Part shown: positions 1 to 7,543 of the stretch, piece by piece
How the letters are laid out: the number at the start of each line of letters is the position of its first letter
Position numbering within the stretch: position 1 is the first letter of the stretch
Source of the DNA: Caldilineaceae bacterium
GTDB taxonomy: Bacteria; Chloroflexota; Anaerolineae; Caldilineales; Caldilineaceae
Length of the DNA: 43,644 bases
Direction: 5' to 3'
Assembly (NCBI GenBank): GCA_020433455.1
Contig: JAGRCP010000015.1
Span: 3,565 to 47,208, forward strand
Notes under the pieces: model-generated
Databases searched by the model: none
What the model was told of the DNA's origin: nothing
The model's input: only the letters and a program-made list of their open reading frames with translations
Made by a program: the position numbers and the translations under genes

Positions 1-21
1 TAGAAAAATCTAGCGAACGCC

Positions 22-71
22 CAGTCATTATACAGTCATTTACAAAATAATGGCCTTATCGGTGGCCTTAT
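22..71. repeat. Paired short direct repeats upstream of the integrase
   Basis: The 8-mer CAGTCATT occurs at 22-29 and 33-40, 11 bp apart. The 8-mer GGCCTTAT occurs at 52-59 and 64-71, 12 bp apart. Repeats one helical turn apart often bind dimeric proteins, and attI sites of integrons carry direct repeats for the integrase. I see no GTTRRRY or RYYYAAC core here, so this is not a recognisable attI. Confidence 0.35.
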
Positions 72-161
72 GCCGCCAAACGTGGCGCGAATACCGATTT
101 CCAGGTATTATGCGGGCATAAACAAGATAACTCGTTCTATCCCTCGAGAAAGGAGTGTCTT

Positions 162-1160
162 ATGCCGTCGGAAGAGTTCCCCCATGATGCGCCGAAGCCC
201 AAGAAGCTGCTGGACCGTCTTCGCGATCGAATCCGCCTCAAGAATTATTCCTATCGCACGGAACAATCATATGTCAGTTGGGTAAGGCGCTACATCCTGT
301 TTCACAACAAGCGCCATCCCCAGGAAATGGGACGCGCAGAGATCGAGTCATTTTTAACACATTTGGCCGTTGACCGCAATGTGGCTCCATCTACCCAGAA
401 TCAGGCGCTGCATGCCATCCTCTTTCTCTATCGCGAGGTGCTTGAGCAGCCGATTCCAGAGCGTATCAATGCGCTGCGCGCCCAAGAACGCCGTCGTTTG
501 CCGACCATCTTGTCGGCCACTGAAGTCCAACAGTTGCTTGATCAACTGTCAGACGTTCCCCATTTGGTCGCGCTACTTTTATACGGCAGCGGTTTACGCG
601 TACGTGAGGGACTCTCCTTGCGTGTGAAAGACGTCGATTTTAACCAACGGCATATCGTGGTCCGATCCGGCAAAGGGGATAAAGATCGCATTACGCTGCT
701 GCCTGAAAGCGCTGTCCCTGAGTTGGAAGCCCAACTGCAAGTCGCCAAGGCGCTCCATGAACGCGATTTGGCGCAGGGCTATGGTCGGGCGCCCCTGCCC
801 TATGCATTGGCAAAGAAATATCCGAACGCGGATCGTGAGTGGGGCTGGCAATTCGTCTTCCCCTCATCAACGCTATCCAAAGATCCCCAACGCGAAGATA
901 GCCCTTTATATCGTTTCCATCTCCATGAAAGCATGATCCAAAAAGCCGTACGTTCGGCGGCTAGAGCTGCCGGTCTGACCAAGCCGGTCACGCCTCACAC
1001 ACTACGCCATTGCTTTGCCACGCACCTTCTCGAAGCGGGCTACGATATTCGTACGGTTCAGGAGCTATTGGGCCACAAAGACGTAAAGACGACGCAGATC
1101 TATACTCACGTTCTCAACCGCGGTCCCAACGGCGTGCGCAGCCCGCTGGACCGTCAGTAA
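162..1160 (+). CDS. intI: Integron-type tyrosine recombinase (IntI family)
   Basis: Site-specific recombinase, 332 residues, that by family inserts and removes gene cassettes at attI/attC sites. Residues ~18-105 form the SAM-like core-binding domain and ~115-325 the catalytic domain. The catalytic residues are visible: R146 (in GLRVREG), H279 and R282 (in HTLRH), H305 (in GHKD) and Y314 (in IYTHVL). The segment at ~217-236 (AKKYPN...WGWQFVFPS) matches the extra motif that separates integron integrases from XerC/XerD. The end GVRSPLD is also IntI-like. An AAGGAG ribosome site lies 8 nt before the ATG. No attC-like site is visible in the 161 bp upstream or in the next few kb downstream, but a cassette array could lie left of the window. 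Its 3' end overlaps the end of a decayed minus-strand gene by 7 bp. Confidence 0.9.
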   Translation: MPSEEFPHDAPKPKKLLDRLRDRIRLKNYSYRTEQSYVSWVRRYILFHNKRHPQEMGRAEIESFLTHLAVDRNVAPSTQNQALHAILFLYREVLEQPIPERINALRAQERRRLPTILSATEVQQLLDQLSDVPHLVALLLYGSGLRVREGLSLRVKDVDFNQRHIVVRSGKGDKDRITLLPESAVPELEAQLQVAKALHERDLAQGYGRAPLPYALAKKYPNADREWGWQFVFPSSTLSKDPQREDSPLYRFHLHESMIQKAVRSAARAAGLTKPVTPHTLRHCFATHLLEAGYDIRTVQELLGHKDVKTTQIYTHVLNRGPNGVRSPLDRQ

Positions 1161-1588
1161 ATAGACGCAAAAGACCCGGGCGGCAGGGCAAATGCCCGGG
1201 CGCTCTCCGGATCCGGGCTGCCGTCGCTCCACAGACCGATGGTACGGGATGTGAGGGGAACCGCGATGGGCGACGCATCCTCCCGGCCGTTTTCATCGAA
1301 CCAGAAATCGATCTTGTTCAACACGTTGACGATGCCGCCGTCCAGTTGGATGCCGGCCCAGCCGAAATCGTCCGCTTGCAGATTCATCTCGGCCAACGCC
1401 AGCCGCATGTGATCGTTGTGGGTCATCTCGCAGCCGTGTTCCAGCAGCAGCGCGTATTTAACCCGCGGATGGCGCAGATAGCCCAACAGCACCTCGGTCG
1501 TCATCTCCTTGACCGGCGCAGAACAGCCGCAGCCTTCCGTATGCACCAGCGTCACAAACTCATCCAGGGTGAAGGCGATTTCGCCGAC
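1154..1588 (-). pseudogene. UxaA-like hydrolase, C-terminal remnant
   Basis: The frame reads from a stop near 1589 through a start-less segment (CVGEIAFTLDEFVTLVHTEGCG) to a stop at 1154. Motifs such as VHTEGCG, LGYLRHPRVK, LEHGCEMTHND and WAGIQLDGG resemble the central and C-terminal part of UxaA/altronate-dehydratase-like proteins. Only about 145 codons remain and the N-terminal part of the family is absent. A GTG at 1555 could serve as a start but would not give a complete domain. The upstream side abuts the C-terminus of a broken MFS gene and the downstream end overlaps the integrase, so the piece looks like debris at a rearrangement border. The family assignment is from memory of motifs and is moderately sure. 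Confidence 0.6.
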
Positions 1589-1591
1589 GCA

Positions 1592-2520
1592 TCACATCGA
1601 CGGCGCAGCCATGCTCTCCCCGCGGGTGCGATGCAGAGTTTCCGGCACAAAAAGCAAAAAGACGCCGGCCGCGGCGACGCCGACGCCGCCCATGAGCATT
1701 GCCGCGGGCGCCAGCCCTACCAGATCGGCGATCGCGCCCGCTGCCACAGGCGCGGTCATCTGGCCGCGATCTCCGATAAGTCGCCAAACGCCCAGATATT
1801 CGCCGACAGAGTCTTGAGGAGCCAGATCGGAGCCGAGCGTCATCATGGCGCCGGAGCCGAGTCCATTGCCGAAGCCGATCAGAAGCGTCGCGGCCAGAAG
1901 CGAATAGTAGCCGCCTGCAAAGGGAACCAACGCCATGCCGATCCCCTGGATCAGGAAGCAGGGAACGATGGCATATTTACGCCCATACTGATCCATAAGC
2001 CGACCGGCCGCCGGAAAGAGCATCATGTCGATAAAGGAGGAGAGGCTGATGATCCAGCCGATCTCCTGTACGGAGAGCCCCAGAATATCCGCTGCGATCA
2101 GCGGAATGACAATTTTGCGGGCGGAGCGGGCCATCTGGGCCGGCAGTTGCCCGATCCCCGCGGGTGTCAAGGTACAGTAATTTTCCTGCAGAACGCTGCG
2201 GAGATGCAGACCGTGACCACCCACGCCGCCATGCCGAGCATTGACGGAGAGAGCGGTTTCCCCGGCATAGAGTGCAGGGAAGATCAACGCAGCCAGCGTC
2301 GGAATACCAAAAAGCCAGAGCGGCGTTGTCCCAGCCGGCCGAAGAGGATCCCTGCAGGCAGATCGCCCAGCAACATCCCTAATGCGTCGGCAGCCGACAC
2401 CAGGCCGATTAGGCTGTAGGAAATATCAAAGGATGCCGCAAAGAGCGGCAAAATCGGCGCCGGCATACCGCGGCAAAAGGCCAAGAGCAAGGTCGGTACA
2501 TAGACCGGGTTAAGGGGTGG
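1592..2520 (-). pseudogene. MFS transporter, frameshifted and internally decayed
   Basis: Two frames together make part of a 12-helix major facilitator. The upstream part (2284 to about 2520) reads NPVYVPTLLLAFCRGMPAP and ends in a motif-A-like loop (GDLPAGILFGRLGQRR). The second frame (1592-2287) holds the C-terminal half with RSARKIVIPLIAAD, a second motif-A loop (GRLMDQYGRKYA) and a final helix ending FVPETLHR. Between them, at ~2190-2250, a hydrophobic helix (SMLGMAAWVVTVCISAAF) is readable only in a third frame, so at least two frameshifts separate the parts. The expected helices 3-6 are incomplete and no good ATG start is present. It is probably a non-functional drug/sugar-type exporter. 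Sequencing errors would be an alternative cause of the shifts. Confidence 0.7.
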
Positions 2521-2822
2521 GCGAGAAAGGCACGCGTTCGCTCGCGGTAGGAGCGTCGTGCAGGGATAGGATCAGGATTGGTCATCTATGTGGGCTACGC
2601 ATTTTCTTCGGCATGGATGAGGTGCGAAATCAGATCGTTTTCGGGATGTCGACGACGTTTGCCGATCCGGACTCGCCGCCTTGCTTGTTCCCGCAAAGGC
2701 GCAGAGAACCAAGATTATTCTACGTTGGGACAGCGTATATGATGCCCTAATTTGGGATGCGCTTCCTGTTACAGTAGGATTGATTTTGTAAAAGTTCCAG
2801 GCATCCGGCAAAAGGAGAACTC
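2521..2822. other. Gene-free spacer
   Basis: About 300 bp between the decayed transporter and the Nudix gene. A 79-codon minus-strand frame here (2572-2811) has no recognisable motif and a composition unlike its neighbours, so I do not call it. The last bases (AAAAGGAG at 2812-2819) hold the ribosome site of the next gene. Confidence 0.5.
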
Positions 2823-3290
2823 ATGGCCAAAATTCTCAACGGCGACCGCATCGGCGCGACCGCCAATCTCAAGGTCGGCAGCACGGCAGTGATCTTCGAT
2901 GAATCAGGCGGCAAAATTCTCCTCACCCGGCGCACGGACAACGGCGAATGGTGCCTGCCCGGCGGCGGCATGGACCCGGGTGAGAGCGCGGAGGAAGCGT
3001 GCGTACGCGAGGTGTGGGAGGAAACGGGGCTGCACGTGGCGGTTACGCGGCTCATCGGCATCTACACGTCGCCCCACCGCATCACCCTCTATGCGGACGG
3101 CAATCGCTTCCAGTTCGTCTCGTTCTGCTTTGAGGCGCAGGTCACCGGCGGCAAGCTGGGCTTGAGCGATGAGACCGTCGAAGCCGGCTACTTTACGGCG
3201 CAAGAGATAGCGGCGCTGCACCTCATGGAGAATCATGTGGAGCGGGTGGCCGACGCCCTTGCACGGCAAACCGCGGCCTTTATGCGCTAA
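2823..3290 (+). CDS. Nudix hydrolase
   Basis: A 155-residue Nudix protein that should cleave a nucleoside diphosphate linked to another group; the substrate cannot be told. The complete Nudix box lies at residues ~48-70: GGGMDPGE, then seven residues, then REVWEETGL, matching Gx5Ex7REUxEExGU. Residues before it (VIFDESGGKILLTRR) form the usual first strands. The ATG follows a good AAGGAG site at 5-nt spacing. The next gene begins 2 bp after the stop, so the two are probably cotranscribed. Confidence 0.88.
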   Translation: MAKILNGDRIGATANLKVGSTAVIFDESGGKILLTRRTDNGEWCLPGGGMDPGESAEEACVREVWEETGLHVAVTRLIGIYTSPHRITLYADGNRFQFVSFCFEAQVTGGKLGLSDETVEAGYFTAQEIAALHLMENHVERVADALARQTAAFMR

Positions 3291-3292
3291 CT

Positions 3293-3661
3293 ATGGAACT
3301 CAGCCAAAGCGACTGGGACGCGCTTCAGCGCCTGGAGGAAGACCTATGGCGGAGCGAGACGCGCTTTGACCGCGCCTACATGGAATCCATTTTCGCGGCT
3401 GATTTCCGTGAGTTTGGTCGCTCCGGTCGCGTTTACGGTCGCGCCGCCATTCTTGCCTTGGCGCCCCAGCCCATCCGCGCAACGCTGCCCTTGCCTGACT
3501 TGCATATTCGTCTTCTCAATCCCGCTACCGCCCACGTAACGTACAATAGCGAAATTATTCACGACGACGTCTTCCAACACGCGCGACGCAGCTCTATCTG
3601 GTCGCGTACGCCGGACGGCTGGCAGTTGCGCTTTCACCAGGGTACGCCATTCGAAAAATAA
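3293..3661 (+). CDS. DUF4440/SnoaL-like NTF2-fold protein
   Basis: A small 122-residue protein. The pattern of an N-terminal helix (LQRLEEDLWRSETRFD), the FAADFREFGRSGRVYGR stretch and the C-terminal strands with SSIWSRTPDGWQLRFHQGTPF is that of NTF2-like DUF4440 proteins, which share the fold of ketosteroid isomerases and polyketide cyclases. The function is unknown; many act on small molecules or as accessory folds. It starts 2 bp downstream of the Nudix gene and is followed directly by a strong hairpin, so the pair forms a short transcription unit. Confidence 0.78.
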   Translation: MELSQSDWDALQRLEEDLWRSETRFDRAYMESIFAADFREFGRSGRVYGRAAILALAPQPIRATLPLPDLHIRLLNPATAHVTYNSEIIHDDVFQHARRSSIWSRTPDGWQLRFHQGTPFEK

Positions 3662-3663
3662 AA

Positions 3664-3695
3664 GAGCTGCCTGTCATCAAAAAGACAGGCAGCTC
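3664..3695 (+). terminator. Intrinsic terminator-like hairpin after the Nudix/NTF2 pair
   Basis: A perfect 12-bp stem (GAGCTGCCTGTC at 3664-3675 with its complement at 3684-3695) and an 8-nt A-rich loop, starting 2 bp after the stop codon. The T tract after it is poor (TGCTTGAT), so it may end transcription weakly or act as a 3' stabiliser. Confidence 0.7.
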
Positions 3696-3750
3696 TGCTT
3701 GATAAGGGGCTAAAGCCCGAGCCGACCGGGTTAGACCATTCCAAGGAATC

Positions 3751-3816
3751 ACGTCCCCGGCACTGGCCCGCGTCACACTGGTTACCAACGAAATTTATGG
3801 CCAGTGCCGGGGACGT
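3751..3816. repeat. REP-like long inverted repeat
   Basis: ACGTCCCCGGCACTGGCC at 3751-3768 is the exact reverse complement of 3799-3816, an 18-bp perfect inverted repeat with a 30-bp spacer. It sits in the spacer between convergent transcription units. CGTCCCCGGCAC palindromes resemble REP elements mobilised by REP-associated transposases, but no such gene is in the window. Confidence 0.7.
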
Positions 3817-3886
3817 TTGAAGGGGTCAATTTCTGGGAACGGCCTTAGGTCCGCGAGCTTGGCACGCTTGCCGGAGGCGCAGTGGC

Positions 3887-4924
3887 TTATCCCACACGCG
3901 CCAGAAAGCGGGCGTCGTTGTCGTAGAAATAGCGGATATCGTCGATGCTGTACTTGAGCATGGCCTGGCGCTCGATGCCCATACCAAAGGCGAACCCGCT
4001 GTAGACGGCCGGGTCGTAGCCGCCGTTGCGCAGCACAACGGGATGCACCATGCCCGCGCCCAGGATCTCCAGCCAGCCGCTGTATTTGCACACGCGACAA
4101 CCTTCGCCGCCGCAGAGAATGCAATCCACATCTACCTCTACGCTGGGTTCGGTGAAGGGGAAGTAGGACTTGCGGAAGCGAATCTGTCGCCCTTCGCCAT
4201 ACATCTGGTTGGCGTAGTTAAAGAGCACGCCCTTTAAGTCGCTGAAGGTGATGTTGCGCCCCACGGCCAGCCCCTCTACCTGATAGAACATCATCTCCGA
4301 GCGTGCGGTTACGTCCTCGTTGCGATAGCACTTACCCGGCAGGATGACCCGCAGGGGATCCGGCGCGTACTTGCGCATGGCGTGAAGCTGACCCGGACTG
4401 GTATGGGTGCGCAGGATGACGTCAGGCGTGGCGGTGTAGAAGGAGTCCTGCATCTCCCGCGCCGGATGGCCGGGCGGAAAGTTGAGCAGCTCAAAGTTGT
4501 CGGCGTCGGTTTCCACTTCGGGCGAGTCAAAAACTTCAAAGCCCATCTGGGTAAAGATGTCGATGATTTGGTTCATGGCTACCGTGGTGGGATGGAGCTT
4601 GCCTACCTGCTGGAGGCGACCGGGCAGGGTGACGTCAATGCCCTCGGCGCTGAGGGTTTCCTCCATCTCCGCCTGGGCGATGGTTGCCTGCCGCGCCTGC
4701 AGGGCATTGCTCAGGCCATTCTTGATCTCGTTGATGCGCTTGCCCGCGGCCGGCTTTTCGTCCGCGGGCAGTTGCCCCAAGCCGCGCAGTTGGGCCGTCA
4801 ATTCGCCCTTTCGGCTCAGGTATTTGGCGTACCACGCCTCGCTGGATGCGGTTGTTTGGGCCGCGGCCAGCTCTTCCATGGCCTGCGCGTATAATCCCTC
4901 AATTTCCTGCAAAAAAGCGCTCAT
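3887..4924 (-). CDS. pheS: Phenylalanyl-tRNA synthetase alpha subunit
   Basis: The catalytic subunit of the alpha2-beta2 enzyme that charges tRNA-Phe, 345 residues from the ATG at 4924 (a TTG three bases upstream is a weaker choice). Residues ~1-85 form the N-terminal coiled-coil that contacts tRNA, and the rest is the class II synthetase core. Motif 2 is seen as RVILPGKCYRNEDVTARSE and motif 3 as GFAFGMGIERQAML. The GFEVFDSPEVETD segment and the SYFPFTEPSVEVDV strand are typical. A Cys cluster (CILCGGEGCRVCK) resembles the zinc-binding insertion found in some bacterial PheS. Unusually, pheT is not adjacent but about 15 kb away on the same strand. Confidence 0.96.
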   Translation of the reverse strand: MSAFLQEIEGLYAQAMEELAAAQTTASSEAWYAKYLSRKGELTAQLRGLGQLPADEKPAAGKRINEIKNGLSNALQARQATIAQAEMEETLSAEGIDVTLPGRLQQVGKLHPTTVAMNQIIDIFTQMGFEVFDSPEVETDADNFELLNFPPGHPAREMQDSFYTATPDVILRTHTSPGQLHAMRKYAPDPLRVILPGKCYRNEDVTARSEMMFYQVEGLAVGRNITFSDLKGVLFNYANQMYGEGRQIRFRKSYFPFTEPSVEVDVDCILCGGEGCRVCKYSGWLEILGAGMVHPVVLRNGGYDPAVYSGFAFGMGIERQAMLKYSIDDIRYFYDNDARFLARVG

Positions 4925-4998
4925 CAAACCTGCTCACTCTCGTTTTAGCTTCTTAAACTTATGTCAGAATAAAATGTGCGGTTTGCGTCAGGGTGTCG

Positions 4999-5015
4999 GG
5001 CCGGCGGCGCCGGCC
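4999..5015. repeat. GC-rich palindrome
   Basis: GGCCGGC at 4999-5005 pairs with GCCGGCC at 5009-5015 over a 3-nt loop, in the 215-bp spacer upstream of pheS. A second hairpin lies at about 5091-5113 (CTGTGTCC with GGACACAG). Neither has a T tract on the correct side for mtaB, so I do not call a terminator. Confidence 0.45.
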
Positions 5016-5139
5016 TACAAGCCGCAATTTTCAAATTTCACGCAGTTTAATCGAATTGATTCATTATCTCTCTGCGCTCTGTATCTACTGGCCCTGTGTC
5101 CAAAAGCAGGACACAGAAAAAACGAAGTACGCAGAGGAT

Positions 5140-6462
5140 TTAAACAATTGTCCCGTAAAGCGTGTCGCCGGTCAATTCCGCCAACCGCACGTCGGTGATT
5201 TGATTGTGGAGATCGGTTCCCCGGGGGGCCAGGGCATGGACGCGCAGGTAGTTGTCGGTAAAGCCCGTCCACAGCAGGCTCTGGCTGTCCGTAACGGGTG
5301 CGCCCTCGCCTTCCCACAGCACAGGGCGCACCTGGCCCAGAAAACGTTCGCGCTCGGCGCGCCCCGTGCGCTCCACCGCCGCGTGCATGAGGCGGGAGCG
5401 CTCCTTTTTCGCGGTTTTGGGCAGGCCGCCGGCAAAGCGCGCCGCGGCCGTACCCTGACGCGGACTAAACGGGAAAATGTGGGCGTGGGCGAAGCGCATC
5501 TCTTCCACGAAAGCCAGGCCCGCGCCAAAATCTTCCTCCGTCTCGCCGGGAAAGCCGACGATAAGGTCGGTCGTCAGCACCACATCGGGAATCGCGGCCC
5601 GGGCGTCATTCACCAGCCGGCGGAAGCTCGCGGTCGTACAGCGTCGGGCCATCTGCCGCAGCTGCTTGTCCGTTCCCGCCTGGAGGGGCAGATGCAGATG
5701 GGGACAGAGTCGTCCGGGCCACTGTTGCCACAAGTCAAAAAAACCGTCGGCCAGCTCCCACGGCTCCAGGCTGCTCAGGCGCAGGCGGGGAATATCCGTC
5801 TCCTGTAAAATGGCTGCGGTCAACTCTTTGAGATCGCTGCGCGCCGGGCCGGTCAGGTCCCGGCCGAAGCTGCCCAGATGCACGCCTGTCAGAACGGCTT
5901 CCTGGATGCCGTCTCCGGCCAGTTGCTGTACCTCGCCCACCACATCGGCCACCGTGCGGCTGCGGCTGACGCCCCGGGCCACGGTGACAATGCAGAAGGT
6001 GCACTTATTGTTGCAGCCGTCCTGCACTTTGATGAACGCTCGGGTACGCGCTTGCCGCGTGTCTGCAGGAAAGGGCGTGCCGTCGGGCTGGACCCGGGCT
6101 ACGTCAGCCGGATCGTCCAACTCAGCGCTCCATGGCTCCAGCAGCGCGTGAAGGAGGTCCTTTTCATCGTTGTTGACGACCAGCGCTACGCCGGGCAGGT
6201 CGGCCGCGGTCCGGGGTTTTAGCGTGGCCCAGCAGCCCGTTACCGCGATGCGGGCTTGCTCATTACGCCGGGTCAATCCCCGCACCCGTTGACGGCTTTT
6301 GCGACCGGCCTCGGCCGTCACCGCGCACGTATTGAAAACGATGACCTGGGCCTGCTCCGGCTCGGCCACCATCTGATGCCCCGCGGCTTGCAGCCTTCCC
6401 GCCAACGTATCCATTTCGCTATAGTTGAGGCGACAGCCAATTTGGTCAAGAAAAATACGCAT
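5140..6462 (-). CDS. mtaB: tRNA t6A37 methylthiotransferase MtaB
   Basis: A radical-SAM enzyme that adds a methylthio group to threonylcarbamoyl-adenosine 37 of tRNAs reading ANN codons. 440 residues from the ATG at 6462, where the family start ([18 protein letters not shown]) begins; the open frame extends 28 codons further into repeat sequence and this part is excluded. The N-terminal UPF0004 domain has its cluster cysteines (IGCRLN, FNTCAVT, VTGCWA). The radical-SAM CxxxCxxC is CNNKCTFC, after KVQDG. The [18 protein letters not shown] and [15 protein letters not shown] motifs are those of MiaB/MtaB. The C-terminal ~60 residues form a TRAM-like strand region. The IGCRLN start separates MtaB from MiaB. 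Confidence 0.93.
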   Translation of the reverse strand: MRIFLDQIGCRLNYSEMDTLAGRLQAAGHQMVAEPEQAQVIVFNTCAVTAEAGRKSRQRVRGLTRRNEQARIAVTGCWATLKPRTAADLPGVALVVNNDEKDLLHALLEPWSAELDDPADVARVQPDGTPFPADTRQARTRAFIKVQDGCNNKCTFCIVTVARGVSRSRTVADVVGEVQQLAGDGIQEAVLTGVHLGSFGRDLTGPARSDLKELTAAILQETDIPRLRLSSLEPWELADGFFDLWQQWPGRLCPHLHLPLQAGTDKQLRQMARRCTTASFRRLVNDARAAIPDVVLTTDLIVGFPGETEEDFGAGLAFVEEMRFAHAHIFPFSPRQGTAAARFAGGLPKTAKKERSRLMHAAVERTGRAERERFLGQVRPVLWEGEGAPVTDSQSLLWTGFTDNYLRVHALAPRGTDLHNQITDVRLAELTGDTLYGTIV

Positions 6463-6499
6463 GAGGGGTAGAGAAAGGGTTGGGTCAGGTCTACAAAAC

Positions 6500-6555
6500 G
6501 ATTGAAGATTGAAGATTAAAGATTGGGCAATCGACCCAATCTTCAATCTTCAATC
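6500..6555. repeat. Heptamer-phased inverted repeat array (GATTGAA type)
   Basis: Reads in exact 7-nt register: GATTGAA, GATTGAA, GATTAAA, GATTGGG, a 7-nt centre CAATCGA, then the reverse complements CCCAATC, TTCAATC, TTCAATC. The array therefore folds into a hairpin with one unpaired unit on the left arm. It lies just upstream of mtaB in its 5' leader, and just downstream of the nfo stop codon. Confidence 0.85.
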
Positions 6556-6585
6556 GTTACTCTTCACCGGAGGATTATAGCACAC

Positions 6586-7479
6586 CTACATCCCCCGTAA
6601 TCCCGGCGGGATGCGCGTCGGGTCATCCACCAGGCTGCAAAGGGTTTCCAGATTCACGACGTCTTCCTTAAGATCATCATCCTTGGGCGTTTCCAGCAGC
6701 ATGGCGACGCCGTCCCAGCGCGGGTCGTTGAGGAAGTGGCGAAACCCTTCTACGCCAATCTCGCCCTGACCAATGTGCTGATGACGGTCCTTGTGGCTGC
6801 CCAACCCGCCCATGCTGTCGTTAAAGTGGAGACAGCCGACTGTGGCTTGACCAATGGTCTGCTCAACGATCTCCATAAAATCCGCATATTGTTCCGGCGT
6901 GCGGAAGTCATAGCCCGCAGCAAAGGCGTGGCACGTGTCCAGGCAGACGCCGACCCGCTCCGGCTCGGCTACCCGCTCGATAATAGCCTGTAGCTCTTCA
7001 AACGTGCGCCCCATGGTTGTGCCCTGGCCGGCCATAATCTCCAAAAGCGTCATGGTATCGGTATAATCGGGCGTCTCGGCATGGATGCGGTTGAGCGCGG
7101 CAGCAATGCGCTCGGTAGCGGCAGCGGGACCGCTGCCCGTATGCGCGCCGGGATGAAGCACCACGTGGGGAATTCCGTAAGCGTGGGCCCGCCCCAGCTC
7201 GTCCTTATGCGCGTTGAGGCTCTTCTCCCACAAATCGTCCTTGGGCGAGGCCAGATTGATCAGATAGCTGGCGTGACTGACCGCGTAGTCGATGTGCAGT
7301 GCGGACATCTCCTCATCCCAGCGCGCCACGTCTTCCTTATCAATGGGCGGGCCTTTCCACTGGCGGTTGTTTTTGGTGAAGACCTGGACCGCGTCGGATC
7401 CGATGGAAGACGCGCGGTCCAGGGCCTGGCTCACGCCGCCGGCGATGGACATGTGGGCGCCCAACAGTAAAACGGACAT
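6586..7479 (-). CDS. nfo: Endonuclease IV (AP endonuclease)
   Basis: A 297-residue AP endonuclease that nicks DNA 5' to abasic sites in base-excision repair. The TIM-barrel metal-binding motifs are present: GAHMSIAGG at the N-terminus, SHASYLINLA, VLHPGAHTG, LLEIMAGQG, GVCLDTCHAFAAGYD, LHFNDSMGGLGSHKDRH and a late LLETPKDD. These carry the three-zinc His/Glu/Asp ligands of the family. Length is normal (~280-300). An AAGGAG ribosome site precedes the ATG. It lies between mtaB and an ABC exporter on the same strand, with micro-repeats in both flanking spacers. Confidence 0.95.
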   Translation of the reverse strand: MSVLLLGAHMSIAGGVSQALDRASSIGSDAVQVFTKNNRQWKGPPIDKEDVARWDEEMSALHIDYAVSHASYLINLASPKDDLWEKSLNAHKDELGRAHAYGIPHVVLHPGAHTGSGPAAATERIAAALNRIHAETPDYTDTMTLLEIMAGQGTTMGRTFEELQAIIERVAEPERVGVCLDTCHAFAAGYDFRTPEQYADFMEIVEQTIGQATVGCLHFNDSMGGLGSHKDRHQHIGQGEIGVEGFRHFLNDPRWDGVAMLLETPKDDDLKEDVVNLETLCSLVDDPTRIPPGLRGM

Positions 7480-7503
7480 CTGTACTCCTTGGGAAGTCGG
7501 TAA

Positions 7504-7543
7504 TTGGTTGGCTGGTTGACTGGCTTATTGGTTAATTGGTTGC
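7504..7543. repeat. Octamer micro-repeat array (YTGGYTDN)
   Basis: Five 8-nt units in register: TTGGTTGG, CTGGTTGA, CTGGCTTA, TTGGTTAA, TTGGTTGC. It lies in the nfo leader and overlaps the last codons of the ABC exporter (whose stop is at 7532), so the repeat supplies the C-terminal residues of that protein. Confidence 0.75.

Noticed and set aside
1-161. attI or attC site
   Set aside because: No GTTRRRY or RYYYAAC core and no long imperfect palindrome in these bases.
1010-2419. Plus-strand open frame of 469 codons
   Set aside because: It is antisense to the UxaA-like and MFS remnants and overlaps the integrase end; composition is not protein-like.
5091-5113. Terminator for mtaB
   Set aside because: The stem CTGTGTCC/GGACACAG is clear, but on the minus strand the T tract lies before it, not after it.
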